A program made the translations under genes and the position numbers. Under the pieces are notes generated by a model. That model searched no databases, was not told where the DNA came from, and saw only the letters and a program-made list of their open reading frames with translations. A stretch of 64,000 nt of DNA from Hahella chejuensis KCTC 2396 (GTDB taxonomy: Bacteria > Pseudomonadota > Gammaproteobacteria > Pseudomonadales > Oleiphilaceae), in NCBI RefSeq assembly GCF_000012985.1, contig NC_007645.1:2196001-2260000 (forward strand), written 5' to 3'. This document shows positions 9,808 through 19,874 of the stretch, piece by piece. Every line of letters begins with the position of its first letter. Positions within the stretch are counted from its first letter, which is position 1.

Positions 9808-11211
9808 GTGTTGAAGATATACAGTAGCCTTTCTCAGCAAAAAGAAGAGTTTAAACCCATTCAGGCCGGTAAGGTCGGTATCTACGTTTGCGGAATGACT
9901 GTATATGACTACTGTCACCTTGGGCATGCCCGGGTCCTGGTGTGTTTTGACATTATTACCCGTTACCTCCGTGCGAAAGGGTATGACGTTAACTATGTGC
10001 GAAACATCACTGATGTTGATGACAAGATTCTGAACCGCGCGCGGGATAACGGAGAGTCTGTCGATGCGCTAACGGCGCGTTTTATTGATGCGATGCATGA
10101 GGACGAGCGTGCGCTGGGTGTCCTGTCTCCGACATCGGAACCGCGTGCAACCGGTCACATCGACGAAATTATCGCGATGATTCAGCGTCTCATGGACAAA
10201 GGGTATGCCTACCATGCCTCTAATGGGGATGTTTACTACTCCGTAGAGCAGTTTGCGGATTACGGTAAGCTCAGTAAGCAGAAACTCGATGAAATTCGCG
10301 CCGGCGCCAGAATAGAAGTGGATGCGGAGAAGCGCAGCCCTGCGGATTTTGTACTCTGGAAGGCGGCCAAGCCAGGCGAGTTGTCATGGGATTCGCCTTG
10401 GGGCGAGGGGCGGCCTGGTTGGCATATTGAGTGCTCTGCGATGTCTACTCGGTGCTTGGGCGATACGTTTGATATTCATGGTGGCGGGCCTGACCTTAAG
10501 TTCCCGCACCATGAAAACGAGATAGCGCAGTCGGAGGCCGCTACGGGTTGCAAGTATGTCAATTACTGGATGCATGCCGGAGCTGTAAGGGTTAATAAGG
10601 AAAAAATGTCTAAATCCCTGGGTAATTTCTTCACAATTCGTGAAATTTTGGATAAATACCCGGCTGAAGTGGTGCGTTATTTCCTCGCCTCCAGTCACTA
10701 TCGTAGTGCGATTGATTATTCTGATGTCGCCTTGGAAGAGGCGCGGAGCGGGTTGGAGCGATTGTACAACTCCATCCGTGAACTCTATGGGGAGTTGGGT
10801 GCTGTTTCAATGGATGAGCCTCTGGTTGGTGAGTATCGGGAGCGCTTCCATCAAGCGATGGACGATGACTTCAATACCTCTTCCGCCGTGGCCGTACTGT
10901 TTGATATGGCGAAAGCGGTAAACGTGGCTAAAAAGGAAGACCGAACCAGGGCGTTATCGCTGGCGAAAGGTATGGTTGATCTGGCTGAGGTGCTTGGGCT
11001 GCTTCAAGCTGATCCTGAATCGCTGATGCAGGGTGAGGGCGAGGAAGTTGGCGGGCTGAGTGTGGCTGAAATTGAAGACTTTATTGCTCAGCGCAATGCC
11101 GCTCGCGCCAATAAGGACTTCGCTGAGTCTGATCGTATTAGAGATTTGCTTAAGGAAAAAGGCGTATTGCTTAACGATTCTCGTGAGGGTACGTCTTGGC
11201 AGAGGGCGTAA
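9808..11211 (+). CDS. cysS: cysteinyl-tRNA synthetase
   Basis: A class I synthetase that charges tRNA-Cys. The first zinc cysteine is in YVCGMTV, followed by the HIGH variant CHLGHAR near residue 35. The remaining zinc ligands are in HIECSAMS and PHHENE, and [11 protein letters not shown] is the KMSKS loop. The 467-residue length is normal. The start is GTG at 9808, which gives MLKIYSSL, matching the family N terminus. The gene is likely co-transcribed with glnS and ends at a strong terminator shared with folD. Confidence 0.97.
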   Translation: MLKIYSSLSQQKEEFKPIQAGKVGIYVCGMTVYDYCHLGHARVLVCFDIITRYLRAKGYDVNYVRNITDVDDKILNRARDNGESVDALTARFIDAMHEDERALGVLSPTSEPRATGHIDEIIAMIQRLMDKGYAYHASNGDVYYSVEQFADYGKLSKQKLDEIRAGARIEVDAEKRSPADFVLWKAAKPGELSWDSPWGEGRPGWHIECSAMSTRCLGDTFDIHGGGPDLKFPHHENEIAQSEAATGCKYVNYWMHAGAVRVNKEKMSKSLGNFFTIREILDKYPAEVVRYFLASSHYRSAIDYSDVALEEARSGLERLYNSIRELYGELGAVSMDEPLVGEYRERFHQAMDDDFNTSSAVAVLFDMAKAVNVAKKEDRTRALSLAKGMVDLAEVLGLLQADPESLMQGEGEEVGGLSVAEIEDFIAQRNAARANKDFAESDRIRDLLKEKGVLLNDSREGTSWQRA

Positions 11212-11228
11212 TGCGGTCATTTAAATAA

Positions 11229-11268
11229 CAAAAAGCCCCGGTCATTTATATGAGTGACCGGGGCTTTT
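11229..11268. terminator. bidirectional terminator between cysS and folD
   Basis: AAAAGCCCCGGTCA pairs perfectly with TGACCGGGGCTTTT around a 10-base loop. The flanking A and T runs let it serve both converging genes. Confidence 0.93.
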
Positions 11269-11309
11269 CTATATGGAGTCTGCTAAGTGGTTGGCTGCTA
11301 TTAAGGGAG

Positions 11310-12194
11310 CTAATCTTTGTGCAGGTGGTTGGCGGCGTAAAGCGTGTTCTCCATAAGCGTGGCGACAGTCATGGGGCCAACGCCTCCGGGCACGGGCGTA
11401 ATCCAGCTCGCGCGTTCCGCTGCTTCGTTAAATTCAATATCTCCAACAAGCGCTCCGTCATCTCTCCGATTGATGCCTACATCAATTACGATAGCGCCGG
11501 GCTTTATCCATTCGCCTTTTACAATGCCTGGGCGGCCTACTGCGACGACGACAATGTCGGCCTGGCTTACCTTGGCGGGAAGGTTGACCGTAAAACGGTG
11601 AGTGATGGTCACAGTGCAGCCCGCCAGTAATAGCTCCAGGCCCATGGGGCGCCCGACAATATTGGAGGCGCCAACGACTAGTGCGTCTTTTCCGCGTAGC
11701 TCAACGCCAGTGCGGGCTAGTAGCGTCATAATGCCTTTAGGTGTGCAGGGGCGCAGCACGGGCATGCGTTGCGCCAGTCGACCGAGGTTGTAAGGGTGGA
11801 AGCCGTCAACGTCTTTGTCTGGCTTGATGCGCTCCAATATGTTGTCCGCGTCCATATGCGTCGGGAGGGGCAGCTGAACGAGTATGCCGTCTATGGCATT
11901 GTCCTCGTTAAGGGTGTCGATCAGCTTAAGTAGTTCCTCCTCTGTCGTACTCTCTTCCAGTGTGTATTTTTGGGAGAGAAAGCCGACTTCTTCACAAGCC
12001 TTGGTTTTATTTTTCACATAAACTTGGGAGGCGGGATCCTCTCCCACCAATACAACGGCGAGACCGGGTGGGCGCAAGCCGCTATCAATGCGGGCTTTGA
12101 CGCCTTCTGCAACATTTGCGCGAACGTCCGCGGCGACCTGCTTGCCGTCGATCAGCCTAGCGTGATGGTTGTTCTGGGCGTGAGTCATAGTCAT
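11310..12194 (-). CDS. folD: methylene-THF dehydrogenase / cyclohydrolase
   Basis: The bifunctional FolD oxidises 5,10-methylene-tetrahydrofolate with NADP and hydrolyses the product to 10-formyl-THF, feeding purine and formyl-Met-tRNA synthesis. The substrate region has [14 protein letters not shown] with the catalytic lysine, then QLPLPTHMD, the [11 protein letters not shown] dinucleotide-binding loop, and [10 protein letters not shown] near the C terminus. The frame opens at GTG 12221. ATG 12194 or 12188 gives the more usual N terminus; none has a clear ribosome site. The gene stands alone between cysS and the tRNA cluster, as in Pseudomonas. Confidence 0.96.
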   Translation of the reverse strand: MTMTHAQNNHHARLIDGKQVAADVRANVAEGVKARIDSGLRPPGLAVVLVGEDPASQVYVKNKTKACEEVGFLSQKYTLEESTTEEELLKLIDTLNEDNAIDGILVQLPLPTHMDADNILERIKPDKDVDGFHPYNLGRLAQRMPVLRPCTPKGIMTLLARTGVELRGKDALVVGASNIVGRPMGLELLLAGCTVTITHRFTVNLPAKVSQADIVVVAVGRPGIVKGEWIKPGAIVIDVGINRRDDGALVGDIEFNEAAERASWITPVPGGVGPMTVATLMENTLYAANHLHKD

Positions 12195-12438
12195 GGCCAA
12201 CTGATGGGAATAGGGGCCCACATTTTACTGAAATGGCGCTATAGCTCAATTGTTTAATGTAATGCGTCAAGGCTGATCGTGGTGGTCTTGGTTGATTGTT
12301 TGAGTCTGGCGGCGAAATCGTGTGCTTGGAGGGAAGGGAGGTGCTGAGAGCTGACTTTGGATACTTCTTTCATTTATATGCGCTCACCGCTTAAAAGGTC
12401 CGTGTTGGAAAATATTTTAAGTATTTTCAAATTGATGG

Positions 12439-12467
12439 TTGACGATGGTGGGCGCCACGAGTATTAT
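12439..12467 (+). promoter_or_regulatory. tRNA operon promoter
   Basis: TTGACG at 12439-12444 and TATTAT at 12462-12467 are 17 bases apart, followed by a GC-rich discriminator (TCGCGCC). This is typical of growth-rate and stringently controlled stable RNA promoters. It lies 40 bases before tRNA-Pro. The 240 bases between folD and this site show nothing else. Confidence 0.75.
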
Positions 12468-12507
12468 TCGCGCCAGCTTTCGCTGAGACGCCTGGTCTCA
12501 CTAAGAG

Positions 12508-12584
12508 CGGGGTATAGCGCAGTCTGGTAGCGCGCCTGCTTTGGGAGCAGGATGTCGGGAGTTCGAATCTCTCTACCCCGACCA
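12508..12584 (+). tRNA. tRNA-Pro (UGG)
   Basis: A full cloverleaf can be drawn: acceptor CGGGGTA with TACCCCG, anticodon stem CCTGC/GCAGG holding TTTGGGA (anticodon TGG), T arm with GTTCGAATC, and an encoded CCA end. First gene of a four-tRNA operon. Confidence 0.95.
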
Positions 12585-12644
12585 CTTTACTCAGTGAGTG
12601 ATCACGGTTTAAGGTGGTAATTCGCAAGGATTCGCGAATATAGA

Positions 12645-12721
12645 GCGCCCGTAGCTCAACCGGATAGAGCATCGGCCTTCTAAGCCGAGGGTTGCAGGTT
12701 CGAGTCCTGCCGGGCGCGCCA
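12645..12721 (+). tRNA. tRNA-Arg (UCU)
   Basis: Acceptor GCGCCCG pairs with CGGGCGC, the anticodon loop CTTCTAA gives TCT, and the T loop GTTCGAGTC and encoded CCA are present. Reads AGA and AGG. Confidence 0.95.
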
Positions 12722-12759
12722 TGCTTTAAAGTGGTGGCCTTAGGTAGCGAAGCATTTGT

Positions 12760-12836
12760 GGTGGACGTAGCTCAGTCGGTAGAGCTCAGGATTGTGATTC
12801 CTGCGGTCGAGGGTTCGATCCCCTTCGTCCACCCCA
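12760..12836 (+). tRNA. tRNA-His (GUG)
   Basis: Acceptor GTGGACG pairs with CGTCCAC, with the extra G at position -1 (12760) facing discriminator C73, the histidine identity element. The anticodon loop TTGTGAT gives GTG. CCA is encoded. Confidence 0.95.
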
Positions 12837-12904
12837 TTCCTCTCAAGCTTTAGGGCTTGTTAAAAAGTTTTGATGTATTTTGCAGAAAAACTACCTCTTA
12901 TAGT

Positions 12905-12989
<85 letters not shown>

Positions 12990-13108
12990 TGTTAATTTTT
13001 TAATAATTGCGAAGCTCCTTGTTTGTATTCTCTACTTGCTAAAGCAGTCGGGGCTCCGTAATATTTGCCTCCACTTTTTTAAGTTGCGTATCAGAATCGA
13101 GGATTATC

Positions 13109-14449
13109 ATGCAAGTTTCGCTAGAGTCGACCTCTTCTATCGAGCGTCGAATGACAATTGGTGTGCCGGCAACTCAAGTTAACTCGGAAGTAGAGAAGCG
13201 TTTGCAGAAAACTGCTCGTACTGTCCGCATGAATGGTTTCCGTCCCGGCAAAGTACCGATGAGCGTGGTCAAGAAGCGCTACGGAGAAGGCGTGCGCCAG
13301 GAAGTTATCGGCGAAATGATGCGCGACGCTTATGTTGAGGCGCTTCAGAAAGAAGACCTGAACCCCGCTGGCTATCCCAAGTTCGAACCTAAGAAAATTG
13401 AAGATGGCGAAGATCTGGAGTTTATCGCTACTTTCGAAATCTATCCTGAAGTGTCCATTGGCGACCTCTCCTCCATCAGCGTTGAAAAAGAAGACTTTGA
13501 AATCGTTGATGCCGATGTAGACAGCATGATCGAAAAACTGCGTCAGCAGTCTTCTGAATGGAAAGACAGCGAAGACGCAGCTGCTGAGGGCGACCGTCTG
13601 ACTATCGACTTCAAAGGCATGATTGATGGCGAAGCGTTCGAAGGCGGTTCTGCGCAAAATGCACAGATCGTTATCGGCTCCCAGCGAATGATTCCTGGTT
13701 TTGAAGACGGTTTGGTGGGGTTGAAAGCTGGTGATGAAAAAACGCTGGATCTGACTTTCCCTGAAGACTATCACGCAGAAAACCTGAAAGGTAAGCTCGC
13801 TCAGTTTGAAGTGAAAGTAAGCAAGGTTGAACGTTCTGAGCTGCCCGAAATTAATGATGAATTTTTTGCACAGTACGGAGTGCAGGAAGGCGGAGAAGAG
13901 GCTTTCAAAGTCGAAATTCGCAAAAACATGGAGCGTGAAGCAAGATTTGCGATCGCAAACAAAGTTAAACAGCAAGTGGTTGACCAGTTGCTGGGCTTGA
14001 GCGAATTTGAAGTGCCGTCCGCTCTTGTTGACTCTGAAGTTAACAGAATGCGCGAAGATGCTGTTCAGCGCTTTGGCGGCGGTCAAATGAAAGCTTCGCA
14101 GTTACCTGCGGAACTGTTTAAGGATCAGGCGGTCAAACGCGTTAAGACTGGTTTGATTTTTGCGCAAGTAGTAAAAGATAACAATCTTGAAGCGACTGAA
14201 GAGCAGATCGAAGCGAAAATTCGTGAGCTGGCGTCCAGCTATCAGGAGCCTGAGCAAGTCGTTAGCTGGTATATGAGCAATCCTGAGCAGAAGGCTCAAA
14301 TGCAGTCTGTAGTTCTGGAAGACGTAGTGGTGGACTTTGTGGCCGACAAAGCGAAGATCGAAACTAAGTCCGTATCATACGAAGACGCTGTCAAGCCAAG
14401 AACGGCTCCCGCTGAGCAAGCGGAAGACGGGGAGCAAAGCGCGGAATAA
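13109..14449 (+). CDS. tig: trigger factor
   Basis: Trigger factor is the ribosome-bound chaperone that meets nascent chains at the exit tunnel. The N-terminal ribosome-binding domain carries the signature NGFRPGKVPMSVVKKRYG (near residue 45; GFRxGKxP loop). The FKBP-type isomerase domain spans about residues 150-240, and a long helical C-terminal domain follows. The 446-residue length is standard and a GAGGA ribosome site precedes the ATG. Position before clpP-clpX-lon is the usual gammaproteobacterial arrangement. Confidence 0.98.
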   Translation: MQVSLESTSSIERRMTIGVPATQVNSEVEKRLQKTARTVRMNGFRPGKVPMSVVKKRYGEGVRQEVIGEMMRDAYVEALQKEDLNPAGYPKFEPKKIEDGEDLEFIATFEIYPEVSIGDLSSISVEKEDFEIVDADVDSMIEKLRQQSSEWKDSEDAAAEGDRLTIDFKGMIDGEAFEGGSAQNAQIVIGSQRMIPGFEDGLVGLKAGDEKTLDLTFPEDYHAENLKGKLAQFEVKVSKVERSELPEINDEFFAQYGVQEGGEEAFKVEIRKNMEREARFAIANKVKQQVVDQLLGLSEFEVPSALVDSEVNRMREDAVQRFGGGQMKASQLPAELFKDQAVKRVKTGLIFAQVVKDNNLEATEEQIEAKIRELASSYQEPEQVVSWYMSNPEQKAQMQSVVLEDVVVDFVADKAKIETKSVSYEDAVKPRTAPAEQAEDGEQSAE

Positions 14450-14494
14450 AAAACGCGGTCTTGCGCTAAAAAAGCCAGCAAATTAAGCTAGAAT

Positions 14495-14530
14495 GACAAA
14501 CAGCCGGTAACGTCCGGCTGTTTGTCTTTT
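14495..14530 (+). terminator. terminator after tig
   Basis: GACAAACAGCCGG pairs with CCGGCTGTTTGTC, followed by TTTT. It ends tig transcripts just before clpP. A TTG that would extend the clpP frame lies inside this stem, which argues against that longer start. Confidence 0.85.
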
Positions 14531-14557
14531 ATAGAAAGCAATGGAGTTCTGATAAAA

Positions 14558-15199
14558 ATGGCTCGCGACGACAACGCAACAATGATGAATAAATTAGAAA
14601 TAGCCAATGCTCTGGTGCCTATGGTGGTTGAGCAAACCGCGCGCGGCGAAAGATCCTACGATATCTACTCGAGGCTATTGAAGGAGCGGATCATTTTTTT
14701 GGTCGGCCAAGTTGAAGACCATATGGCTAACTTGGTGGTGGCGCAGTTGTTGTTCCTGGAGTCAGAGAACCCGGACAAAGATATTCATCTCTACATCAAT
14801 TCTCCCGGCGGTTCCGTGACCGCGGGATTGTCAATATACGACACCATGCAATTTATTAAGCCTGACGTCTCTACGATGTGCATTGGACAAGCGGCGAGTA
14901 TGGGCGCTTTACTCTTAAGCGGCGGTGCGGCTGGAAAGCGTTATTGTTTGCCGCACTCTCGCGTGATGATCCACCAGCCATTGCTGGGCGGTCTGCAGGG
15001 GCAAGCTTCCGATATTGAGATACATGCAAAGGAAATTTTGTTGTTGCGCGAGAAACTGAACAACATCCTCTCCAAGCATACAGGGCAAGATATTGAGACG
15101 ATCGCTCGTGACACTGACCGGGATAAATTCATGGATGCGGAGATGGCTAAAAATTATGGCCTGATAGACTCCGTGCTTGATAAACGGGTGGTTGGTTAG
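14558..15199 (+). CDS. clpP: ClpP protease subunit
   Basis: ClpP is the serine peptidase that forms the double-heptamer chamber used with ClpX (and ClpA where present). The ATG at 14558 gives 213 residues, the family length; a TTG 36 bases upstream keeps the frame open but lies in the tig terminator. The catalytic triad is serine 114 in AASMGALLL, histidine 139 in [10 protein letters not shown] and aspartate 189 in DTDRDKF. GGAG lies 11 bases before the ATG. clpX follows after 77 bases, so the two form an operon. Confidence 0.97.
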
Positions 15200-15276
15200 C
15201 ATACTTGGTGTATGGTAAATACGTAAGACTAACTAAACCCGTCTTACATGTATTGAATTAATTTAGGGGTAGTTTG

Positions 15277-16560
15277 ATGGCTGATGAAAGAAGCGGAAAG
15301 GGCGAAGACAGCGGAAAATTGCTGTATTGCTCCTTTTGCGGGAAAAGCCAACATGAGGTTCGCAAGCTGATCGCCGGTCCGTCTGTATTTATTTGCGATG
15401 AGTGCGTAGATCTGTGCAACGACATTATCCGCGAAGAGATTCAGGAAGCGACCACCAGTGACAGCAGCGACAGGTTGCCCACACCTCACGAAATCAAGGA
15501 AACGTTGGATGACTATGTAATTGGTCAGACCCGAGCCAAGCTTGCGTTGGCTGTTGCGGTCTACAATCATTACAAACGTCTGCGTTACGAAGACAAAAAA
15601 GGTGAAGTCGAATTAGGCAAGAGTAATATTTTGCTGATTGGACCCACCGGTAGCGGTAAGACGCTGCTGGCGGAAACGCTGGCGAGACTGCTGAATGTGC
15701 CGTTTACCATTGCTGACGCCACGACGCTGACGGAAGCTGGTTATGTCGGTGAGGATGTTGAAAATATCATCCAGAAGTTGCTGCAAAAATGTGATTACGA
15801 TGTCGAAAAGGCGCAGAAGGGTATCGTATATATTGACGAAATCGATAAAATTTCGCGCAAGTCTGACAACCCTTCCATAACGCGAGATGTGTCCGGTGAA
15901 GGCGTTCAGCAGGCGTTATTGAAGCTGATTGAAGGTACTGTCGCCTCTGTGCCGCCACAGGGTGGCCGTAAGCATCCGCAGCAGGAGTTTCTGCAAGTTG
16001 ATACTTCGAATATTCTGTTTATATGTGGCGGCGCATTTGCTGGCTTGGAAAAGATTATTCGAGATCGCGCAGAGAAAGGCAGTATCGGTTTTTCGGCGGT
16101 AGTGAAGAGTCAACTAAGCTCCAAGTCTGTTGGTGAAACGTTAAAAGACGTAGAAACCGAAGACTTGATCAAATTTGGCTTAATTCCTGAGTTTGTGGGT
16201 CGTTTACCAGTCATCGCCACTTTGGATGAACTGGATGAGGCGGCGTTGATTCAAATTCTGACTCAGCCACGCAACGCTCTGACCAAGCAGTATTCCAAAC
16301 TGTTTGAGATGGAGAGCGTTGAAGTGGACTTTCGCGAGGACGCGTTGCGTTCAATCGCCAAGAAAGCCATGGAACGCAAAACGGGCGCCAGGGGGCTCCG
16401 CTCTATACTTGAGCAAGTTCTTCTGAAGACTATGTACGACATTCCTTCAGAGCAGGATGTTTGCAAAGTCGTTATTGACGAGGGTGTCATCGCCGGCGAG
16501 TCTGAACCAATCAAAATCTACAAGAACAGCGAGCAGGCTAAACTGGCCGCTGACGAGTAG
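15277..16560 (+). CDS. clpX: ClpX unfoldase
   Basis: ClpX is the hexameric AAA+ ATPase that recognises tagged or native substrates, unfolds them and feeds ClpP. The N-terminal zinc-binding domain has CSFCGKSQ and CDECVDLC (four cysteines near residues 18-45). Walker A is GPTGSGKT, Walker [10 protein letters not shown], and the ClpP-docking IGF loop appears as IGFSAVV. The ATG at 15277, preceded by AGGGG, gives 427 residues; a TTG one codon upstream is less likely. Two terminators follow. Confidence 0.98.
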   Translation: MADERSGKGEDSGKLLYCSFCGKSQHEVRKLIAGPSVFICDECVDLCNDIIREEIQEATTSDSSDRLPTPHEIKETLDDYVIGQTRAKLALAVAVYNHYKRLRYEDKKGEVELGKSNILLIGPTGSGKTLLAETLARLLNVPFTIADATTLTEAGYVGEDVENIIQKLLQKCDYDVEKAQKGIVYIDEIDKISRKSDNPSITRDVSGEGVQQALLKLIEGTVASVPPQGGRKHPQQEFLQVDTSNILFICGGAFAGLEKIIRDRAEKGSIGFSAVVKSQLSSKSVGETLKDVETEDLIKFGLIPEFVGRLPVIATLDELDEAALIQILTQPRNALTKQYSKLFEMESVEVDFREDALRSIAKKAMERKTGARGLRSILEQVLLKTMYDIPSEQDVCKVVIDEGVIAGESEPIKIYKNSEQAKLAADE

Positions 16561-16568
16561 CCTCTATC

Positions 16569-16598
16569 GCGGTAATGGTTAAATTACCGCCTGTTTTT
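16569..16598 (+). terminator. first terminator after clpX
   Basis: GCGGTAAT pairs with ATTACCGC around GGTTAA, followed by CTGTTTTT. Confidence 0.75.
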
Positions 16599-16610
16599 GA
16601 AGGTTTTTGT

Positions 16611-16639
16611 AAAAAAAGGGGCTTTAAGCCCCTTTTTTC
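16611..16639. terminator. second terminator after clpX
   Basis: AAAAAAGGGGCTT pairs with AAGCCCCTTTTTT. Together with the hairpin just upstream it forms a tandem stop isolating clpPX from lon. Confidence 0.88.
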
Positions 16640-16771
16640 TAAAATATTCCTATCTTGTAATCATCCTACATTTGTATTTTGCGGCCATTGTCCCCATCAT
16701 CTATATCAAGTGAAAGATAGTGACCAGCATACGGCGCGTGTAAGAAGCGCCATCAAGTTCTGAGGTGTTAT

Positions 16772-19204
16772 ATGGTTGAGGGTTCATCACCTATCGTAAT
16801 CCCTTTACTGCCATTGCGTGATGTAGTTGTTTTTCCGCACATGGTGATCCCTTTGTTTGTTGGCAGAGCCAAATCTATTAAGGCTCTGGAAGAAGCAACG
16901 GAAGGCAATAAGGAAATCCTGCTGGTAGCTCAGCGTGACCCTGCGGACGAAGATCCCGGGCAGTCTGAAATATATGGCATTGGCGCCGTATCCACGATCC
17001 TGCAGATGCTCAAACTTCCTGACGGCACTGTAAAAGTGTTGGTTGAGGGCAATTATCGCGCCCATATTGACCGTGTTGAAAACGACGACTATCTCAGCGC
17101 GAAAGTTAGTGAGTTGCCTGAGCCAATCTTGTCTGAACGTTCTGCTGACGTGCTCACTCGTTCTCTACTTTCTCAGTTTGAACAGTATGTAAAGTTGAGC
17201 AAGAAAATCCCGAACGAACTATCCGACTCATTAAGCAATATTGCGGAGCCCGGACGTTTGGCCGATACCATCGCGGCGCATTTGGAGCTTAAGCTTGAGT
17301 CCAAGCAAGAGTTGCTGGAAGTGGTGGATGTTAAGGCGCGAGTTGAAGCGCTGATGCAGCGACTAGAGAATGAGATTGACATTCTGCAAGTGGAGCAGCG
17401 TATTCGCGGCCGCGTTAAGAAGCAGATGGAAAAGAGTCAGCGTGAGTATTACCTCAACGAACAGATGAAAGCCATTCAAAAAGAAATGGGCGATCTTGGC
17501 GATGGCGGTAATGAACTGGAACAACTTGAAAAACGCATCCTTTCGGCTGGAATGCCTGAAGAAGCGCGCAAGAAGGCGGAGTCTGAGTTAAGTAAGCTCA
17601 AAATGATGTCGCCGATGTCTGCTGAAGCGACTGTTGTGCGCAGTTATATCGATTGGATGGTGAATATTCCATGGAAAAAACGCAGCCGTGTTAAGCATGA
17701 CTTAGATGCGGCGCGTAAAATTTTGAATGAAGACCACTACGGCCTGGAAGAGGTTAAAGAGCGTATTCTTGAGTATTTGGCGGTACAAAGCCGGGTCAAG
17801 AAAATGAAAGGGCCTGTGCTCTGTCTGGTTGGTCCTCCAGGTGTAGGTAAGACCTCACTGGGGCAGTCGGTCGCCAAAGCCACTAACCGTAAATATGTTC
17901 GTATGGCTCTCGGCGGCGTACGTGATGAGGCTGAGATTCGTGGTCATCGTCGGACTTATATTGGTTCTTTACCTGGAAAACTGTTGCAAAAGTTAGCGAA
18001 AGTTAACGTGAAGAACCCGCTATTCTTGTTCGACGAGATCGACAAAATGGGTATGGACCATCGTGGCGATCCAGCTTCTGCTTTGCTGGAAGTGCTGGAT
18101 CCGGAACAGAATCACACTTTTAATGATCACTATCTGGAAGTGGATTATGACCTGTCTGAGGTCATGTTCGTCTGTACTTCCAATACGATGAATATTCCGC
18201 CTGCGCTGCTGGATCGTATGGAGATCATTCGGATTCCGGGGTACACGGAAGACGAAAAGGTGAATATAGCCGAGAAGTACTTGCTGCCTAAGCAAATGGT
18301 GAATAACGGCTTGCAGGAAGGCGAGATGGAGACAGATGAGCAGGCCATTCGCACTGTGATTCGTTACTACACAAAAGAGGCTGGCGTACGTGGGCTTGAG
18401 CGTGAGATCGCTAAGATCTGCCGCAAAGTGGTTAAAGAAAATGTATTGCTGAAAAGCAAAAAGGGTGAGGCTCGCCGAGTCACCGAAGAAAATCTCGAAG
18501 ATTATCTGGGAGTGCGTAAGTTCAACTACGGCAAAGCGTCATCTCAAGATCGGGTGGGGCAGGTGACTGGCCTGGCTTGGACCCAGGTTGGCGGCGAGTT
18601 GTTGACAATTGAGTGCACCTCGGTCCCAGGCAAGGGCAAGGTGGTGAAAACCGGCTCACTTGGCGACGTCATGCAGGAGTCTATACAGGCGGCTTTGACC
18701 GTGGTGAGAGGGCGCTCTCACGTGCTGGGCATCGCCCCTGATTTTCACGAAAAGAATGATATTCACGTACACGTCCCCGAAGGCGCGACGCCAAAGGATG
18801 GTCCTAGCGCAGGTATTGGAATGTGTACGGCGTTGGTGTCAAGTTTGACCAACGCGCCGGTTAAGGCTAACGTGGCTATGACGGGAGAGATCACCTTGCG
18901 AGGTGAAGTCTTGGCTATAGGCGGGCTTAAGGAGAAGTTGTTGGCTGCACACCGTGGCGGTATTAAAACGGTGGTGATACCACAGGAAAATGTTCGTGAC
19001 TTAAAGGAGATTCCAGATAACATCAAAAATGAATTGGAAATTATTCCAGTTACATGGATAGATGAAGTTTGGAATATTGCACTGGGGGATGACTTTGCAA
19101 ATAGGTTATCTAGTGCTGAAGGGGGCGTATCGGAAAAAGATAAAAGCTCCATTAATAAAGGTGATGAAACTTCTGATGGGGCGGACCGTATAAATACGCA
19201 CTAG
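16772..19204 (+). CDS. lon: Lon protease
   Basis: Lon is the ATP-dependent cytoplasmic protease for damaged and short-lived regulatory proteins. The 810-residue chain has the N-terminal LON substrate domain (about 10-200), a coiled-coil segment, the AAA+ module with Walker A GPPGVGKTS near residue 355, and the C-terminal peptidase domain. The catalytic dyad is serine 679 (DGPSAGIGM) and lysine 722 (LKEKLLAAHR), the same numbering as E. coli Lon. The C-terminal 30 residues are hydrophilic and variable. AGGTG lies before the ATG. A classical heat-shock promoter was not found. Confidence 0.98.
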   Translation: MVEGSSPIVIPLLPLRDVVVFPHMVIPLFVGRAKSIKALEEATEGNKEILLVAQRDPADEDPGQSEIYGIGAVSTILQMLKLPDGTVKVLVEGNYRAHIDRVENDDYLSAKVSELPEPILSERSADVLTRSLLSQFEQYVKLSKKIPNELSDSLSNIAEPGRLADTIAAHLELKLESKQELLEVVDVKARVEALMQRLENEIDILQVEQRIRGRVKKQMEKSQREYYLNEQMKAIQKEMGDLGDGGNELEQLEKRILSAGMPEEARKKAESELSKLKMMSPMSAEATVVRSYIDWMVNIPWKKRSRVKHDLDAARKILNEDHYGLEEVKERILEYLAVQSRVKKMKGPVLCLVGPPGVGKTSLGQSVAKATNRKYVRMALGGVRDEAEIRGHRRTYIGSLPGKLLQKLAKVNVKNPLFLFDEIDKMGMDHRGDPASALLEVLDPEQNHTFNDHYLEVDYDLSEVMFVCTSNTMNIPPALLDRMEIIRIPGYTEDEKVNIAEKYLLPKQMVNNGLQEGEMETDEQAIRTVIRYYTKEAGVRGLEREIAKICRKVVKENVLLKSKKGEARRVTEENLEDYLGVRKFNYGKASSQDRVGQVTGLAWTQVGGELLTIECTSVPGKGKVVKTGSLGDVMQESIQAALTVVRGRSHVLGIAPDFHEKNDIHVHVPEGATPKDGPSAGIGMCTALVSSLTNAPVKANVAMTGEITLRGEVLAIGGLKEKLLAAHRGGIKTVVIPQENVRDLKEIPDNIKNELEIIPVTWIDEVWNIALGDDFANRLSSAEGGVSEKDKSSINKGDETSDGADRINTH

Positions 19205-19217
19205 TGGAAGAAGCTGC

Positions 19218-19247
19218 TTGACACGCTTTTATCCGTGTTGGTATAAA
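19218..19247 (+). promoter_or_regulatory. probable hupB promoter
   Basis: TTGACA at 19218-19223 and TATAAA at 19242-19247 are 18 bases apart, starting 14 bases after the lon stop and about 155 bases before hupB. It leaves a long leader of unknown role. Confidence 0.7.
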
Positions 19248-19402
19248 TGATCGCGTTGTCAGGCAGCGTCCCACAAGGGCTGCCGGCCAATTAAAAGAAG
19301 AAAAAGGATGTACTCACGCTCTAAAGTTTTAAGTGTGTTGTATACCTGAATTCCTTCATCACCAGTCAATTAATCAATTCAAAAAGATCTAAGGGGTTTA
19401 GT

Positions 19403-19675
19403 GTGAATAAGTCAGAATTGATTGATGCTGTTGCTGCATCTGCAGACATCTCAAAAGCGGCTGCTGGTCGTGCTCTTGATGCTGTCGTTGAGTCAGTTAC
19501 TGAAGCATTAAAAAAGGGTGAGCAGGTTACTTTGATCGGTTTTGGTACGTTCTCTGTTAAAGAGCGCGCTGCACGCACTGGTCGCAACCCGCAAACTGGC
19601 GCTACGATTAAAATCGACGCCGCCAAAGTTCCCAGCTTTAAAGCCGGTAAAGCTCTGAAAGACGCAGTCAACTAG
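19403..19675 (+). CDS. hupB: nucleoid protein HU, beta type
   Basis: HU is the small dimeric histone-like protein that bends and compacts DNA. The 90-residue length and sequence are canonical: [11 protein letters not shown] at the start, [19 protein letters not shown] for the DNA-embracing arm (residues 47-65), and the C-terminal [11 protein letters not shown]. The start is GTG with AAGGGG upstream. The lon-hupB-ppiD order is typical, here with a tRNA gene inserted after hupB. A weak GTCCCT/AGGGAC hairpin at about 19685-19702 lies between hupB and the tRNA. Confidence 0.97.
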   Translation: MNKSELIDAVAASADISKAAAGRALDAVVESVTEALKKGEQVTLIGFGTFSVKERAARTGRNPQTGATIKIDAAKVPSFKAGKALKDAVN

Positions 19676-19717
19676 CATCTTGTGTCCCTAGTAAAATAGG
19701 GACGCAATGCAATCGAA

Positions 19718-19794
19718 GGAGCGGTAGTTCAGTCGGTTAGAATACCGGCCTGTCACGCCGGGGGTCGCGGGTTCGAGTCCCGTCCGCTCCGCCA
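19718..19794 (+). tRNA. tRNA-Asp (GUC)
   Basis: Acceptor GGAGCGG pairs with CCGCTCC, the anticodon loop CTGTCAC gives GTC, and the CCA end is encoded. It sits between hupB and ppiD and is followed at once by a terminator. Confidence 0.95.
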
Positions 19795-19800
19795 AGATCC

Positions 19801-19825
19801 AAGGCGCCCAAGAGCGCCTTTTTTC
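19801..19825 (+). terminator. terminator after tRNA-Asp
   Basis: AAGGCGC pairs with GCGCCTT and is followed by TTTTC. It closes the tRNA transcript. Confidence 0.85.
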
Positions 19826-19874
19826 ATTAGAACAGTACAACCAGATTTGGAAGTTAGAATTCTAAGAGGGGCGC

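Noticed and set aside
12427..12672. Minus-strand frame containing a peptide like GVERFELPTSCSQS
   Set aside because: It is the antisense reading of tRNA-Pro and the start of tRNA-Arg, a well-known source of false proteins.
13121..14086. A 321-codon minus-strand frame
   Set aside because: It lies entirely antisense to tig, has no known motif, and is explained by codon bias of the real gene.
16691..16700. CCCCATCAT as the -10 of a heat-shock (sigma-32) promoter for lon
   Set aside because: The only CTTG-like -35 upstream is far outside the allowed spacing.
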